Origin: Bacillus carboniphilus
Lineage (GTDB): Bacteria > Bacillota > Bacilli > Bacillales > JC228
Length of the DNA stretch: 64,000 bases
NCBI RefSeq assembly: GCF_039522365.1
Contig: NZ_BAAADJ010000017.1
Location: 1 to 64,000 of the forward strand
Reading direction: 5' to 3'
Below the pieces are notes generated by a model. The model was not told where the DNA came from. It saw only the letters and a list, made by a program, of their open reading frames with translations, and made no database searches. The position numbers were made by a program, and so were the translations under genes. This document shows positions 8,074 to 17,058 of this stretch, in pieces. How positions within the stretch are numbered: the stretch's first letter is position 1; each line of letters begins with the position of its first letter.

Positions 8074-8901
8074 TTATGTAGAAAGTAAAAACTCCCTTAC
8101 TATTTTAACAAACTTTTCTGGTTCTTCCACATGTATTGCATGTCCTACACCAAAAACATCAATTTGTTCTGCATGAGGTAGAACTTTTAACATCTCTTGT
8201 GCAATTTTCACGAACTTATGATCTAAAGTTCCTGTTATAAGTAATGTAGGGATGTCTAATTTTTTCAGCTCTTGCCACCAGGACGGTTGGCTTCCCGTTC
8301 CCATTCCAACTAAACTATTTGCTAGCCCAATTGGATTTTGCTGTAATCGTTCTGAACGGATATTCTGCTGAACTTCTTTAGGTAAACTTTTTTGAGACTG
8401 AAATAGAGGGATGTCTTGCCAATAATCAACAAATCTCTCTAATCCATCTCTTTTTATTCTTTCTGATAAGTTGTTGTCACTTTGCTTTCTAGCGATTCTT
8501 TCTTCTTCTTTTTCTAAACCAGGTGAACTACTTTCTAGTATTAGCTTTTGTACATGCTTTCTATAAGTCATCGCAAAGGAAAGAGCAACTCTCCCCCCCA
8601 TCGAATACCCTAATAGATCCAAAGAATGTAGGTCGAGAGCCTTTCGAATCTCTTCTAGGTCCTTTACCTGCTCCTCCATCTTATACCGGTCAACGTTCTG
8701 AGGAGACTCCGTTTTCCCATGCCCTATGAGGTCAATGGAAATAACCTTTCTGTGTTCACATAAGAGTGGAATTATATTTCCCCAGGTCTTGGTGGAGCCT
8801 GTAAAACCATGAAGTAACCATAATGGTGTCCCTTTTCCACTCATCTCTAGGTAGTAGCGGACACCTCTGATGCTTAGTTCAATGGATTGTTTATTCATCA
8901 T
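8074..8901 (-). CDS. menH: SHCHC synthase MenH
   Basis: MenH eliminates pyruvate from SEPHCHC to give SHCHC. It is a 275-aa alpha/beta hydrolase: oxyanion strand LLHGFTGST, nucleophile elbow GYSMGG (Ser), acid in ITGTLDHKF (Asp) and catalytic His in GVGHAIHVE. Its start overlaps the menD stop by 11 nt, indicating translational coupling. By itself the fold is generic; the position between menD and menB fixes the assignment. Confidence 0.92.
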   Translation of the reverse strand: MMNKQSIELSIRGVRYYLEMSGKGTPLWLLHGFTGSTKTWGNIIPLLCEHRKVISIDLIGHGKTESPQNVDRYKMEEQVKDLEEIRKALDLHSLDLLGYSMGGRVALSFAMTYRKHVQKLILESSSPGLEKEEERIARKQSDNNLSERIKRDGLERFVDYWQDIPLFQSQKSLPKEVQQNIRSERLQQNPIGLANSLVGMGTGSQPSWWQELKKLDIPTLLITGTLDHKFVKIAQEMLKVLPHAEQIDVFGVGHAIHVEEPEKFVKIVREFLLST

Positions 8902-10618
8902 CTATCATTTCCTGGGAAACACTATTCCACAATTCTCGATGTATTACGACATTTTCCTCACGATTTGTCATAATTTCAACAACCTTTAAACCACCCTGTG
9001 AATGAACAATTTGAAGAGCTTCTTCCAATTCTCTTTCATTATGAACCTTTTGGTAGTAGCCATTATACATGTTCACAACATGCTCAAAAGTTAAATTAGC
9101 AGGTGTACCGAATAGTTTTTCAAAATGGTAAGGTTGTTCGGACTGAGGCAGGAAGGAGAAGATCCCACCACCGTTATTATTTAGGACAAATATAGTGATA
9201 TCAATTTCCTCCATTTGAGCAATTAACAAGCCATTTAGATCATGGTAAAAAGATAAATCACCAATCAACAAGTAGTTTTGGTTATGTAGTGTACTTGCAC
9301 CTAAAGCTGATGACACTACGCCATCAATCCCATTCGTCCCTCTATTTGCAAGAACTTGTAAATTTTGAACTTGGCTATGCAAAAAAGTGTCCACATCTCG
9401 AATCGGCATACTATTTCCAACGAATAGTAAAGAATCAGATGGTAGACTCCGAATGATGGACTGGACAGCTTTTCCTTCATTCCAAGGAAGTATTTCGCTT
9501 TTTTGTTCCAATAATGATTTTGTTTTTTCATTAAGAGTTTGCCATTTTTTCAGCCAATCAGCGTTTTGATTCCCCTTTGATTCAAGGAGTAAAACTTCTC
9601 TTAATAAGAGGGTCTCATTAACTGCCCATGCATCTGTTGCTCTATGAATGGGATCACGATGCTCTCCCTCATCAATAACAATATATCTGATTTCCCCTAA
9701 AGCCTGTAGAAACTGTGTTAACGGCTTGGAAACAGGAGTTGCTCCAATTTTAATTACATAATCTGGTTTAAGCGCTTCTAGTCTCTCTTTAAACCTTAAG
9801 AACGTATCATACGATTCAATGACCGTTCCCTTACTTTCTGCCTGTGGATTTCTAAGTTGAGACAATGGATCTGCTAGAACAGGTAGATGAAACTTTTGAG
9901 ATAGCTCAAGTATTCTTCCTTGTGCTTGCGGATCTGAAAGCTCGCCTACTACCATAAGCCCTTTTTTGTCTGATTCTAAGAGGCTCATAAATTCAGTGAT
10001 CATTTCGTCAGTTGGAAAAAGTCTTCCAACATTTGAGTGTGAATAAGCTGGAACTTTAGCAAATCCAAGCGGCAATTCAGGAATCAACGGCTCAGGTAAT
10101 GGCACATTTAAATGTACTGGACCTTTTGGTGCCTTCTGACTCACTACAAATGCTTTTTGACATGTTTTTTGCAGGTAAGTATTCGTTATTTCCCGGTCAT
10201 TAGGTTGCGGTAAGTCCACCGACCATTTAACATGCTTCCCATATAAATCAGTCTGGTCTATAGCTTGTGGTGCTCCTACCTCTCTCAACTCATGTGGGCG
10301 ATCAGCTGTCAAAACTACTAGGGGCACTCGGGCATATTTTGCTTCAATAACTGCAGGATAATAGTTTGCAGCAGCTGTTCCAGAAGTACATAACAAAGCA
10401 ACAGGATGGCTAGATTTCTTAGCCATCCCCAATGCGTAAAAGCTTGCTGAACGTTCATCGATTGCAATATGTGTCTGAATATCCGGATGTTCAGCAAAAA
10501 CGTATGCAAGTGGAGTAGAACGGGATCCTGGGCTTATAACGACATGTCTAAGTCCCGACTGATATAAGCTTTCAACGATTGTTTTTACATACTGAGTTAA
10601 AACCGCTTTCCAATTCAA
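8891..10618 (-). CDS. menD: SEPHCHC synthase MenD
   Basis: MenD is the thiamine-diphosphate enzyme that joins 2-oxoglutarate to isochorismate. The 575-aa protein shows the ThDP fold: N-terminal VISPGSRSTPLAYVFAEHP and DERSASFYALGMAK (catalytic Glu region), and the C-terminal ThDP/Mg motif GDLSFYHDLNGLLIAQ...NNNGGGIF. MenD-specific substrate-binding arginines are in SPGSRST and ANRGTNGIDG. It overlaps menF by 4 nt (ATGA) and menH by 11 nt. Confidence 0.95.
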   Translation of the reverse strand: MNWKAVLTQYVKTIVESLYQSGLRHVVISPGSRSTPLAYVFAEHPDIQTHIAIDERSASFYALGMAKKSSHPVALLCTSGTAAANYYPAVIEAKYARVPLVVLTADRPHELREVGAPQAIDQTDLYGKHVKWSVDLPQPNDREITNTYLQKTCQKAFVVSQKAPKGPVHLNVPLPEPLIPELPLGFAKVPAYSHSNVGRLFPTDEMITEFMSLLESDKKGLMVVGELSDPQAQGRILELSQKFHLPVLADPLSQLRNPQAESKGTVIESYDTFLRFKERLEALKPDYVIKIGATPVSKPLTQFLQALGEIRYIVIDEGEHRDPIHRATDAWAVNETLLLREVLLLESKGNQNADWLKKWQTLNEKTKSLLEQKSEILPWNEGKAVQSIIRSLPSDSLLFVGNSMPIRDVDTFLHSQVQNLQVLANRGTNGIDGVVSSALGASTLHNQNYLLIGDLSFYHDLNGLLIAQMEEIDITIFVLNNNGGGIFSFLPQSEQPYHFEKLFGTPANLTFEHVVNMYNGYYQKVHNERELEEALQIVHSQGGLKVVEIMTNREENVVIHRELWNSVSQEMIDDE

Positions 10619-12027
10619 TTTTCCATTCCTCCAAGTGCTGTTAACATGGGCTTGAATTTAATGCTCGTTTCTTCAAATTCTTTCTCAGGATCAGAACTTG
10701 CTACAACTCCACAACCAGCAAACAGGGTCACAATATTACCTTGAATCAACCCCGAGCGAAGACCTACTACAAACTCTCCATTATCCTCAAAATCACACCA
10801 GCCAAGTGGGGCCGCATAAAATCCTCTGTCCAATGGTTCTAAATCGCGTATGAGTTGTAAAGCTTTGTTCCTTGGTGTTCCACCCAGTGCCGGTGTAGGG
10901 TGTAGACTTTCTACAAAATCAAGTAAAGATACGTGATGGAGTGCTTCTCCTTTTACTCCAGTAAACAAATGTTGAATATGTCGCATTTTTAGCACTCTAG
11001 GTTTTTCATCAACTTCTACTTTCGCACACAACTTTTCAAAGGTATTAGATATATGTTGAACGACATATTGATGTTCTTCTGTATTCTTTTCGTCATGTAA
11101 TAGCCAATGAGCTAATGTGTTTGTTTCTTCTTCGTTTTCTCCAATTCCAATAGACCCAGCTAAACAAGTTGAACGTGCCTGGCCGTTTGTTTTCAATACT
11201 AACCTTTCAGGAGTTGCACCTACAAAGCTGGATTCTCCCCAATTAAAGGAGAAAATATAACTATCTGTTTGCTCCTGTTCCAGTGATGTAATAACCATGC
11301 TATCATCTACAGGTTTTTTATAATCTAACTGTAATGTCCGTGCCAATACAACTTTCTCAAGTTCTTTATTTTGCATTCTTTTAATGGCTTCTGCTACAGA
11401 ATCTTTCCATTCTATCGGAGCCACCTCGGTATTAGAAACCAATGATGGCATCTGAATGCTCATAGATACTTTTGCATTTTCAAGGACTTTATCAAGTTGA
11501 TTACTAATTTTAGTGGCAATAGATATATCATCATCAGGAGTACACATAAAGGTAACCGAAACATAAGCATCATGATTGTCATCAATAGTTAATAAAAACT
11601 GTGGAACAAAAAATAGAGCGTTCGGAAAGCTAGACCAAATACCTTCCTCCCTTTTTCTAGGGTCGAATGAAAAGCCTCCAAACAATACAGGACCAGTTCC
11701 CTCTATGCTTTCCTCTCTATTGGCAATGACTCGACCTTTAAATTTGGTCCACTCTTTTTCTACATCAGCAAAGCGGCCATGACCTTCATCTGACTGGATA
11801 GAAAATATATTTCCTAGACCAACAAGATGAATCGTTTTATCGGCATTGTTCCAATAGAACCGTTCTCCTTGGAAGGCAACTTGTCCTGCTCTATAAAATG
11901 ATTTAGGATCAACTAGATCATGTAATTTAATGATTTCAGACACAAAAAAAGGCTCGTTTTTTTGTTTAGCCATCTGAATAGCGTCATGAGCCTTAGCTGT
12001 AAATATGGTTGGTTGGGCAACAGCCAT
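10615..12027 (-). CDS. menF: Isochorismate synthase MenF
   Basis: MenF converts chorismate to isochorismate, the first committed step of menaquinone synthesis. The 470-aa protein has a C-terminal chorismate-binding domain: KVVLARTL, FVGATPERLV, CLAGSIGIGENEEE, LHPTPALGGTPR and GCGVVASSDPEKEFEET (Mg-binding Glu). It is the first gene of the operon; the ribosome site AGGAGG precedes ATG and a SigA-type promoter lies about 80 nt upstream. A siderophore-type isochorismate synthase (DhbC) is excluded by the men neighbours. Confidence 0.93.
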   Translation of the reverse strand: MAVAQPTIFTAKAHDAIQMAKQKNEPFFVSEIIKLHDLVDPKSFYRAGQVAFQGERFYWNNADKTIHLVGLGNIFSIQSDEGHGRFADVEKEWTKFKGRVIANREESIEGTGPVLFGGFSFDPRKREEGIWSSFPNALFFVPQFLLTIDDNHDAYVSVTFMCTPDDDISIATKISNQLDKVLENAKVSMSIQMPSLVSNTEVAPIEWKDSVAEAIKRMQNKELEKVVLARTLQLDYKKPVDDSMVITSLEQEQTDSYIFSFNWGESSFVGATPERLVLKTNGQARSTCLAGSIGIGENEEETNTLAHWLLHDEKNTEEHQYVVQHISNTFEKLCAKVEVDEKPRVLKMRHIQHLFTGVKGEALHHVSLLDFVESLHPTPALGGTPRNKALQLIRDLEPLDRGFYAAPLGWCDFEDNGEFVVGLRSGLIQGNIVTLFAGCGVVASSDPEKEFEETSIKFKPMLTALGGMEN

Positions 12028-12080
12028 TTTAAATCCTCCTACATTTAAACAAACACCATTGTTAAGAGATCGTTACCTTT

Positions 12081-12109
12081 ATTTTAAATTACTTTTTAAA
12101 AAATGTCAT
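12081..12109 (-). promoter_or_regulatory. Candidate SigA promoter of the men operon
   Basis: On the minus strand ATGACA (12109-12104), a 17-nt spacer and TAAAAT (12086-12081) lie about 54 nt before the menF start. Confidence 0.55.
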
Positions 12110-12150
12110 GTTTCGGTCCTTAAACTTCGTCCTTTACCAATAATAGAATG

Positions 12151-12179
12151 TTGACATGCTGGCGTACATTACCTACACT
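12151..12179 (+). promoter_or_regulatory. SigA promoter of menA
   Basis: A perfect TTGACA at 12151-12156, a 17-nt spacer and TACACT at 12174-12179 lie about 50 nt upstream of the chosen menA start. Confidence 0.75.
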
Positions 12180-12229
12180 TAGTTTGTGGAATTATGTCTA
12201 AAATTACTATAGATAGAAGGGGTTGCATT

Positions 12230-13162
12230 ATGGAAACTAATGTGGAGGCAACCACTCCAATGCAAATGAAAAATCAAGGTTTTAAAGTCTGGTGGCAACT
12301 ATTGAGACCACATACATTAACAGCAGGGTTTGTTCCTGTAACAATTGGTACCGCACTTGCCCTACAGGATGGAGAGTTTAACGTTCTATTATTTCTAGCT
12401 ATGTTAATCGCAAGTCTACTCATTCAGGCTGCAACCAATATGTTCAATGAGTATTACGATTATGTACGTGGGTTAGATAATGAAAACTCCGTTGGAATTG
12501 GTGGCGCAATCGTCCGTGATGGGGTAAAGCCTAAAACTGTGTTGACTATAGCACTTTCTTTCTTTGGAATCGCAACCTTACTAGGTGTCTATATTTGCAT
12601 GGAAAGCAGTTGGTGGATTGCTGTCATCGGTCTTGTTTGTATGTTAATTGCTTATTTATACACAGGCGGACCGTATCCAATTGCCTATACTCCATTTGGA
12701 GAAATCGTTTCTGGTCTTTTTATGGGTCTTATTATTATTCTTCTTTCTTTCTATATCCAAACAGGAACCGTTACATTGGAAAGCATCGTTCTTTCAGTAC
12801 CAATTTCTATTCTAGTTGGTGCCATTATGCTTTCAAATAATATTCGTGATTTAGACGGCGATAAAGAAAACGGAAGAAAAACAGTCGCTATTTTAATCGG
12901 ACGAAAGAATGCTGTCTTTTTACTTGCTACTATGTTTACCTTTTCATTTGCTTGGATTGCTGGTTTAGCTATCATGAACATCTCGTCTTACTGGCTACTG
13001 CTTGTCATTCTTAGTGCTCCTAAAGCTTATAAAGCAGTAACAGGTTTTCGAGGAAAAACAAAACCAATCGAAATGATGCCAGCTATGAAAGCTACTGCTC
13101 AAACAAATACCATTTTTGGTTTTTTATTAACAATCGGAATTGTGGTTTCCACTTTCATATAA
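12230..13162 (+). CDS. menA: 1,4-dihydroxy-2-naphthoate polyprenyltransferase MenA
   Basis: MenA prenylates DHNA to demethylmenaquinone in the membrane. The 310-aa UbiA-family protein has about eight or nine helices and both Asp-rich motifs: NEYYDYVRGLDNE and NIRDLDGDKENGRKT. The ATG at 12230 has AGAAGGGG 7 nt upstream; an ATG 12 codons earlier has no ribosome site. It is divergent from menFDHBE, unlike B. subtilis, where I recall menA being unlinked. This suggests joint control from the shared 200-nt intergenic region. Confidence 0.95.
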   Translation: METNVEATTPMQMKNQGFKVWWQLLRPHTLTAGFVPVTIGTALALQDGEFNVLLFLAMLIASLLIQAATNMFNEYYDYVRGLDNENSVGIGGAIVRDGVKPKTVLTIALSFFGIATLLGVYICMESSWWIAVIGLVCMLIAYLYTGGPYPIAYTPFGEIVSGLFMGLIIILLSFYIQTGTVTLESIVLSVPISILVGAIMLSNNIRDLDGDKENGRKTVAILIGRKNAVFLLATMFTFSFAWIAGLAIMNISSYWLLLVILSAPKAYKAVTGFRGKTKPIEMMPAMKATAQTNTIFGFLLTIGIVVSTFI

Positions 13163-13163
13163 G

Positions 13164-13196
13164 GAAAAAAGCTCTCGGAGTCCGAGGGCTTTTTTA
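13164..13196 (+). terminator. Terminator of menA
   Basis: The stem aaaagctctcgga / ccgagggctttttt around a 2-nt loop follows immediately after the menA stop. Confidence 0.85.
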
Positions 13197-13283
13197 TTTG
13201 CAAAACGTTCTCAAATGGAATCGTATATTCCGTACTTTTCTTCAAATACTATCTCATATCCCATATAAATGAGGTGTTAGTAA

Positions 13284-13493
13284 ATGAAAAATGATCAGCA
13301 ATACGGTAAAAATATAGCTGGTAAACAATTTGATACCGAAGATTATAATAAACAAGATGAAACCTCGGCTGGCCTTGCTGTCACTCATGAACAAGCAAGT
13401 GATGACTATTTCGAAGGTACGATTGATGGAACAATGGAAAATGTAGCTGGCGAAGACATTCCTCTACAAAAAAGACGGAAGCAAAAGAAGTAA
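13284..13493 (+). CDS. Small hydrophilic protein, 69 aa (YozQ/DUF4025-like)
   Basis: The protein begins MKNDQQYGKNIAGKQFDTED, contains the block SAGLAVTHEQASDDYFEGTID and ends in a basic KRRKQKK tail. The block resembles the DUF4025 (YozQ) family of small Bacillus proteins; I cannot confirm it without a search. It has no membrane segment or Cys. GAGGTG precedes ATG. A second tiny gene begins 16 nt after its stop. It may be a spore or stress protein, but this is a guess. Confidence 0.6.
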   Translation: MKNDQQYGKNIAGKQFDTEDYNKQDETSAGLAVTHEQASDDYFEGTIDGTMENVAGEDIPLQKRRKQKK

Positions 13494-13509
13494 GGATGGA
13501 GTGAGAAGT

Positions 13510-13665
13510 TTGGTCAATCAAGACTTTGAGAAATTTAGAGAAATTCAATCCAAACATAGACCTCCTTATTTAGGAGGAGACCAAAATCAACAAGAAAGAA
13601 ATAAGGATTTTTCATATAATAAAAAAGGCAAAACAGATTCAGTCGGTGTTACAGAACAAGAATAA
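13510..13665 (+). CDS. Very small hydrophilic protein, 51 aa
   Basis: It is read from a TTG start with GGAG 8 nt upstream and gives MVNQDFEKFREIQSKHRPPY followed by a Gln/Asn/Lys-rich tail ending GVTEQE. It is charged, Cys-free and probably disordered. It forms a two-gene unit with the upstream 69-aa gene and is closed by a terminator 6 nt after the stop, which supports it being real. An in-frame GTG 9 nt upstream would sit inside the ribosome site. No family is recognised. Confidence 0.6.
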   Translation: MVNQDFEKFREIQSKHRPPYLGGDQNQQERNKDFSYNKKGKTDSVGVTEQE

Positions 13666-13670
13666 GTTTA

Positions 13671-13701
13671 AAAGGTGTCCCTTTGTGGACATCTTTTTTT
13701 A
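13671..13701 (+). terminator. Terminator after the two small genes
   Basis: The stem aggtgtcc / ggacatct with a 5-nt loop is followed by TTTTTTT. Confidence 0.8.
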
Positions 13702-13775
13702 TAAATAAATATCTTTTTCATAGCTAACCTTTCCCTTGAATAAGGTGTTAGAAGGAACATAAGGAGGGGGAAACT

Positions 13776-14585
13776 ATGAAGTCTTTTGAAGAAAGTGCTA
13801 TATTTGAACATGCCTTTTGGCTGCAAGTATTAGGAGATCATGCTAGGTTTATTCTCGATTCATTACCAACAAAGCAAAAAGAAGACGTAGAACTCGCTAC
13901 ATATTTCAGGCAACAATATGACCAATTGTTAGGTGCTATTCGCAGTCAACCTGATGTAAATATTAACGAAGTAACCACTTATGCTGAGCAAATTACACAC
14001 AAGTTTCGTGATTTTAAGTTATCCATAATAAGACGTCATGTGTCTGGGAACATTACAATCCATTTACCACCGACATTTATCAATCATATGGTTAATGAGT
14101 TGGAAGAGTATTTAAATGTCATCCATTATTTGAAGCAACAGCAAGCGCCACCAATCTTTCATGAGCTCCACCATCATTTAATTTGGTTATTAGATGCAGC
14201 CGGTCATGCAGGAGCAATCTCAGATAATCTCGATGCAGTGGAAAAAAGATTAAAAGCAAAAAGCGATACTTTTACTAAACACTTTGAACAGTTCTATCTA
14301 AAAGCCGTTGAGCTAACAGGATACTTGAGAGCAAACATCGATTCTTTTCCTGCCCTAAACAGAATGAATCGTGAAGTAAAATTAGAAATTGAGTTGTTTC
14401 GAACGTTTCTTCATGAAATAGAAGAACTCGAGTTAACCGAAGAAATGCTGGGAACTTTTTCAGGATTGATGGCAGATCATATGGCCAGAGAAGAATGCTA
14501 TTACTTAATGAAGGTTGCTGAATCCACAGGGCAAAATGATCCACAATGTGACCCAACGAAGCCTAGGAGTAAGGATAGTATGTAG
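13776..14585 (+). CDS. DUF2935 domain protein
   Basis: This 269-aa all-helical soluble protein has two similar halves, the first opening FEHAFWLQVLGDHARFILD and the second containing FEQFYLKAVELTGYL and MADHMAREECYYLM. Spaced Glu/His residues in both halves suggest a ferritin-like di-metal four-helix bundle, the proposed fold of DUF2935. The ribosome site GGAGGGGG precedes ATG. It is monocistronic. A role in metal or oxidative-stress handling is an inference; no function is established. Confidence 0.85.
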   Translation: MKSFEESAIFEHAFWLQVLGDHARFILDSLPTKQKEDVELATYFRQQYDQLLGAIRSQPDVNINEVTTYAEQITHKFRDFKLSIIRRHVSGNITIHLPPTFINHMVNELEEYLNVIHYLKQQQAPPIFHELHHHLIWLLDAAGHAGAISDNLDAVEKRLKAKSDTFTKHFEQFYLKAVELTGYLRANIDSFPALNRMNREVKLEIELFRTFLHEIEELELTEEMLGTFSGLMADHMAREECYYLMKVAESTGQNDPQCDPTKPRSKDSM

Positions 14586-14908
14586 TGAGGTTAGTATTTA
14601 GTGGGGATAGAGCGACCAACAGGGGCCTATCTTCCTGAGAGTCCTGGAGTAGAAACAGAAATGGTGAAGTGTCGTCTGTCTCGTTAGCATTCCGTCGAGT
14701 GTTCATTCGGGACAGAAGGAGTGCTACCTGTCCCATTTTCATGTGGTAGGGAGTTCAAACAGGACAGGAGTCAATCTAGTTCACTTAAAAGCCGGCATTT
14801 TCAATAAAATAACTGATTTTGAATCCGCTTGATTTTCATAAAACCATATTAGTCGGGTTAGTTTATGTGAACCACCATACAAAAATCACTATATCTAACA
14901 TAACAACG
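14586..14908. other. Intergenic region without a recognised gene
   Basis: The region contains an inverted repeat gggacag (14709-14715) / ctgtccc (14728-14734) but no ORF with a ribosome site and no clear promoter. Nothing else is seen. Confidence 0.5.
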
Positions 14909-14910
14909 AA

Positions 14911-14943
14911 AAAAGAAGCTACTCTAAGAGTAACTTCTTTTTC
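14911..14943 (-). terminator. Terminator of the 5S-tRNA operon
   Basis: On the minus strand GAAGTTACTC and GAGTAGCTTC flank a 3-nt loop and are followed by TTTTTT, 9 nt beyond the last tRNA. Confidence 0.85.
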
Positions 14944-14951
14944 TTTTAGTA

Positions 14952-15023
14952 TGACCCGTACGGGATTCGAACCCGTGTTACCGCCGTGAAAGGGCGGTGT
15001 CTTAACCACTTGACCAACGGGCC
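14952..15023 (-). tRNA. tRNA-Glu (TTC)
   Basis: A full cloverleaf has acceptor GGCCCGT/ACGGGTC, anticodon loop CTTTCAC and T-arm GGTTCGAATCC. CCA is not encoded. It is the last gene of the array. Confidence 0.97.
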
Positions 15024-15028
15024 AATTC

Positions 15029-15119
15029 TGGCGGAGAAGGAGGGATTTGAACCCTCGCGCCGGTTACCCGACCTACACCCTTAGCAGGGGCGCCTCTTCA
15101 GCCACTTGAGTACTTCTCC
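15029..15119 (-). tRNA. tRNA-Ser (GCT)
   Basis: A class II tRNA with a long variable arm, anticodon loop CTGCTAA, acceptor GGAGAAG/CTTCTCC and encoded CCA. Confidence 0.97.
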
Positions 15120-15122
15120 ATA

Positions 15123-15197
15123 TGGCTCCACAGGCAGGACTCGAACCTGCGACCGATCGGTTAACAGCCGATAGCTCTACCACTGAGCTACTGTGGA
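15123..15197 (-). tRNA. tRNA-Asn (GTT)
   Basis: Acceptor TCCACAG/CTGTGGA, anticodon loop CTGTTAA and encoded CCA. Confidence 0.97.
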
Positions 15198-15232
15198 ATA
15201 ACAATTTAATTATATCACATTTCCAAAGAAAA

Positions 15233-15309
<77 letters not shown>

Positions 15310-15315
15310 ATTTAA

Positions 15316-15389
15316 TGGAGCGGGTGATGGGAATCGAACCCACGACATCAGCTTGGAAGGCTGAGGTTTTACCATTAAACTACACCCGC
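15316..15389 (-). tRNA. tRNA-Gly (TCC)
   Basis: Acceptor GCGGGTG/CACCCGC, anticodon loop CTTCCAA and encoded CCA. Confidence 0.97.
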
Positions 15390-15394
15390 ATCAA

Positions 15395-15471
15395 TGGGGC
15401 GACTGATGGGAATCGAACCCACGAATGTCGGAACCACAATCCGATGCGTTAACCACTTCGCCACAATCGCC
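15395..15471 (-). tRNA. tRNA-His (GTG)
   Basis: Anticodon loop TTGTGGT. The extra G at -1 opposite discriminator C, the identity mark of tRNA-His, is present. CCA is encoded. Confidence 0.97.
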
Positions 15472-15479
15472 ACAATAAA

Positions 15480-15555
15480 TGGTGGCTCAGGACGGAATCG
15501 AACCGCCGACACAAGGATTTTCAGTCCTTTGCTCTACCGACTGAGCTACTGAGCC
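15480..15555 (-). tRNA. tRNA-Phe (GAA)
   Basis: Acceptor GGCTCAG/CTGAGCC, anticodon loop CTGAAAA and encoded CCA. Confidence 0.97.
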
Positions 15556-15581
15556 AAATTGATTTTATTAAGTTTTATAAA

Positions 15582-15658
15582 TGGCGGTCCGGACGGGACT
15601 CGAACCCGCGACCTCCTGCGTGACAGGCAGGCATTCTAACCAACTGAACTACCGGACC
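15582..15658 (-). tRNA. tRNA-Asp (GTC)
   Basis: Acceptor GGTCCGG/CCGGACC, anticodon loop CTGTCAC and encoded CCA. Confidence 0.97.
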
Positions 15659-15742
15659 AAAAACATTTTGCTTCTCACACCTCTCCTCCGGAGACGTTGC
15701 TCGGCGCAAATCTACACCGAAGTCTATTCAAAGAGGTTTACG

Positions 15743-15821
<79 letters not shown>

Positions 15822-15952
15822 GTAATAAATAATATCCTTATTTAGTTCCTGAATAAATCTTTTATAGCAATGACTGTCCCGATTTCAGAAAGCCTATTCA
15901 TGATGTGGCTCAATCGGTACAACTCGAAGCTTACTCGTGAAGTGTCGCTCGT

Positions 15953-15972
15953 TGCTCCACCCCGCGGTAATA
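15953..15972 (-). repeat. Duplicated 5' end and leader of tRNA-fMet
   Basis: Twenty bases identical to 15808-15827, which span the first nucleotides of tRNA-fMet and its leader, recur 145 bp upstream of that gene in the same orientation. No tRNA body follows, so this is a remnant. Confidence 0.85.
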
Positions 15973-16000
15973 GAAAATGACTTATTTAGAAAAATAATAA

Positions 16001-16093
16001 TGGCGGAGGAAGAGGGATTCGAACCCCCGCGCGGTTTGACCCGCCTGTCGGTTTTCAAGACCGATCCCTTCAGCCAGACTTGGGTATTCCTCC
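16001..16093 (-). tRNA. tRNA-Ser (TGA)
   Basis: Long variable arm, acceptor GGAGGAA/TTCCTCC, anticodon loop CTTGAAA and encoded CCA. Confidence 0.97.
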
Positions 16094-16100
16094 GTATATA

Positions 16101-16177
16101 TGGTGGACCTTGTAGGACTCGAACCTACGACCGGACGGTTATGAGCCGTCTGCTCTAACCAACTGAGCTAAAGGTCC
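16101..16177 (-). tRNA. tRNA with CAT anticodon, probably tRNA-Ile2 (lysidine-modified)
   Basis: Acceptor GGACCTT/AAGGTCC, anticodon loop CTCATAA and encoded CCA. It is one of three CAT tRNAs here. It lacks initiator marks and differs from the elongator at 16179, and it matches my memory of the B. subtilis Ile-CAT species at this place. An elongator Met role cannot be excluded from sequence alone. Confidence 0.8.
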
Positions 16178-16178
16178 A

Positions 16179-16255
16179 TGGTGGCGGCGGAGGGGATCGA
16201 ACCCCCGACCTCACGGGTATGAACCGTACGCTCTAGCCAGCTGAGCTACGCCGCC
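16179..16255 (-). tRNA. Elongator tRNA-Met (CAT)
   Basis: Acceptor GGCGGCG/CGCCGCC, anticodon loop TTCATAC and encoded CCA. It starts one base from the neighbouring CAT tRNA. Confidence 0.93.
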
Positions 16256-16274
16256 ATTTTAAGAACTATAAGAT

Positions 16275-16350
16275 TGGTGGAGCCTAGCGGGATCGAACCG
16301 CTGACCTCCTGCGTGCAAAGCAGGCGCTCTCCCAGCTGAGCTAAGGCCCC
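16275..16350 (-). tRNA. tRNA-Ala (TGC)
   Basis: Acceptor GGGGCCT/AGGCTCC (one G-U type pair), anticodon loop TTTGCAC and encoded CCA. Confidence 0.96.
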
Positions 16351-16365
16351 AAAACTTTTATAAAA

Positions 16366-16442
16366 TGGTCGGGAAGACAGGATTCGAACCTGCGACCCCT
16401 TGGTCCCAAACCAAGTGCTCTACCAAGCTGAGCTACTTCCCG
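16366..16442 (-). tRNA. tRNA-Pro (TGG)
   Basis: Acceptor CGGGAAG/CTTCCCG, anticodon loop TTTGGGA and encoded CCA. Confidence 0.97.
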
Positions 16443-16468
16443 TAAGCTAACTACAATATTGGTTTTAA

Positions 16469-16545
<77 letters not shown>

Positions 16546-16555
16546 TAAAAATAAA

Positions 16556-16644
16556 TGGTGCCGAGGGAGGGACTTGAACCCTCACGAAGATCACTCTTCC
16601 CAGGATTTTAAGTCCTGTGCGTCTGCCGATTCCGCCACCCCGGC
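16556..16644 (-). tRNA. tRNA-Leu (TAA)
   Basis: Class II tRNA, acceptor GCCGGGG/CCTCGGC, anticodon loop CTTAAAA and encoded CCA. Confidence 0.96.
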
Positions 16645-16649
16645 TAATT

Positions 16650-16724
16650 TGGAGCGGAAGACGGGATTCGAACCCGCGACCCCCACCTTGGCAAGGTGGT
16701 GTTCTACCACTGAACTACTTCCGC
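16650..16724 (-). tRNA. tRNA-Gly (GCC)
   Basis: Acceptor GCGGAAG/CTTCCGC, anticodon loop TTGCCAA and encoded CCA. Confidence 0.97.
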
Positions 16725-16727
16725 AAA

Positions 16728-16810
16728 TGCGGGTGAAGGGACTTGAACCCCCACGTCATAAAGACACTAGATCCTAAGTCTAGCGCGTCTGCCAATTCCG
16801 CCACACCCGC
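16728..16810 (-). tRNA. tRNA-Leu (TAG)
   Basis: Class II tRNA, acceptor GCGGGTG/CACCCGC, anticodon loop CTTAGGA. CCA is not encoded. Confidence 0.95.
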
Positions 16811-16823
16811 ATATTAAATTGAA

Positions 16824-16899
16824 TGGTGAGCCATGAAGGACTCGAACCTTCGACCCTCTGATTAAAAGTCAGATGCTCTACCGACTGAGCTAATGGCTC
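16824..16899 (-). tRNA. tRNA-Lys (TTT)
   Basis: Acceptor GAGCCAT/ATGGCTC, anticodon loop CTTTTAA and encoded CCA. Confidence 0.97.
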
Positions 16900-16903
16900 T
16901 AAG

Positions 16904-16979
<76 letters not shown>

Positions 16980-17058
16980 ATGTTGTTTTTTTAAGCGACA
17001 CAAGAATCAATTATACGCGTTCTTGTTTTTTTTGTCAACACTTCTTTTGAAAAGTAAA

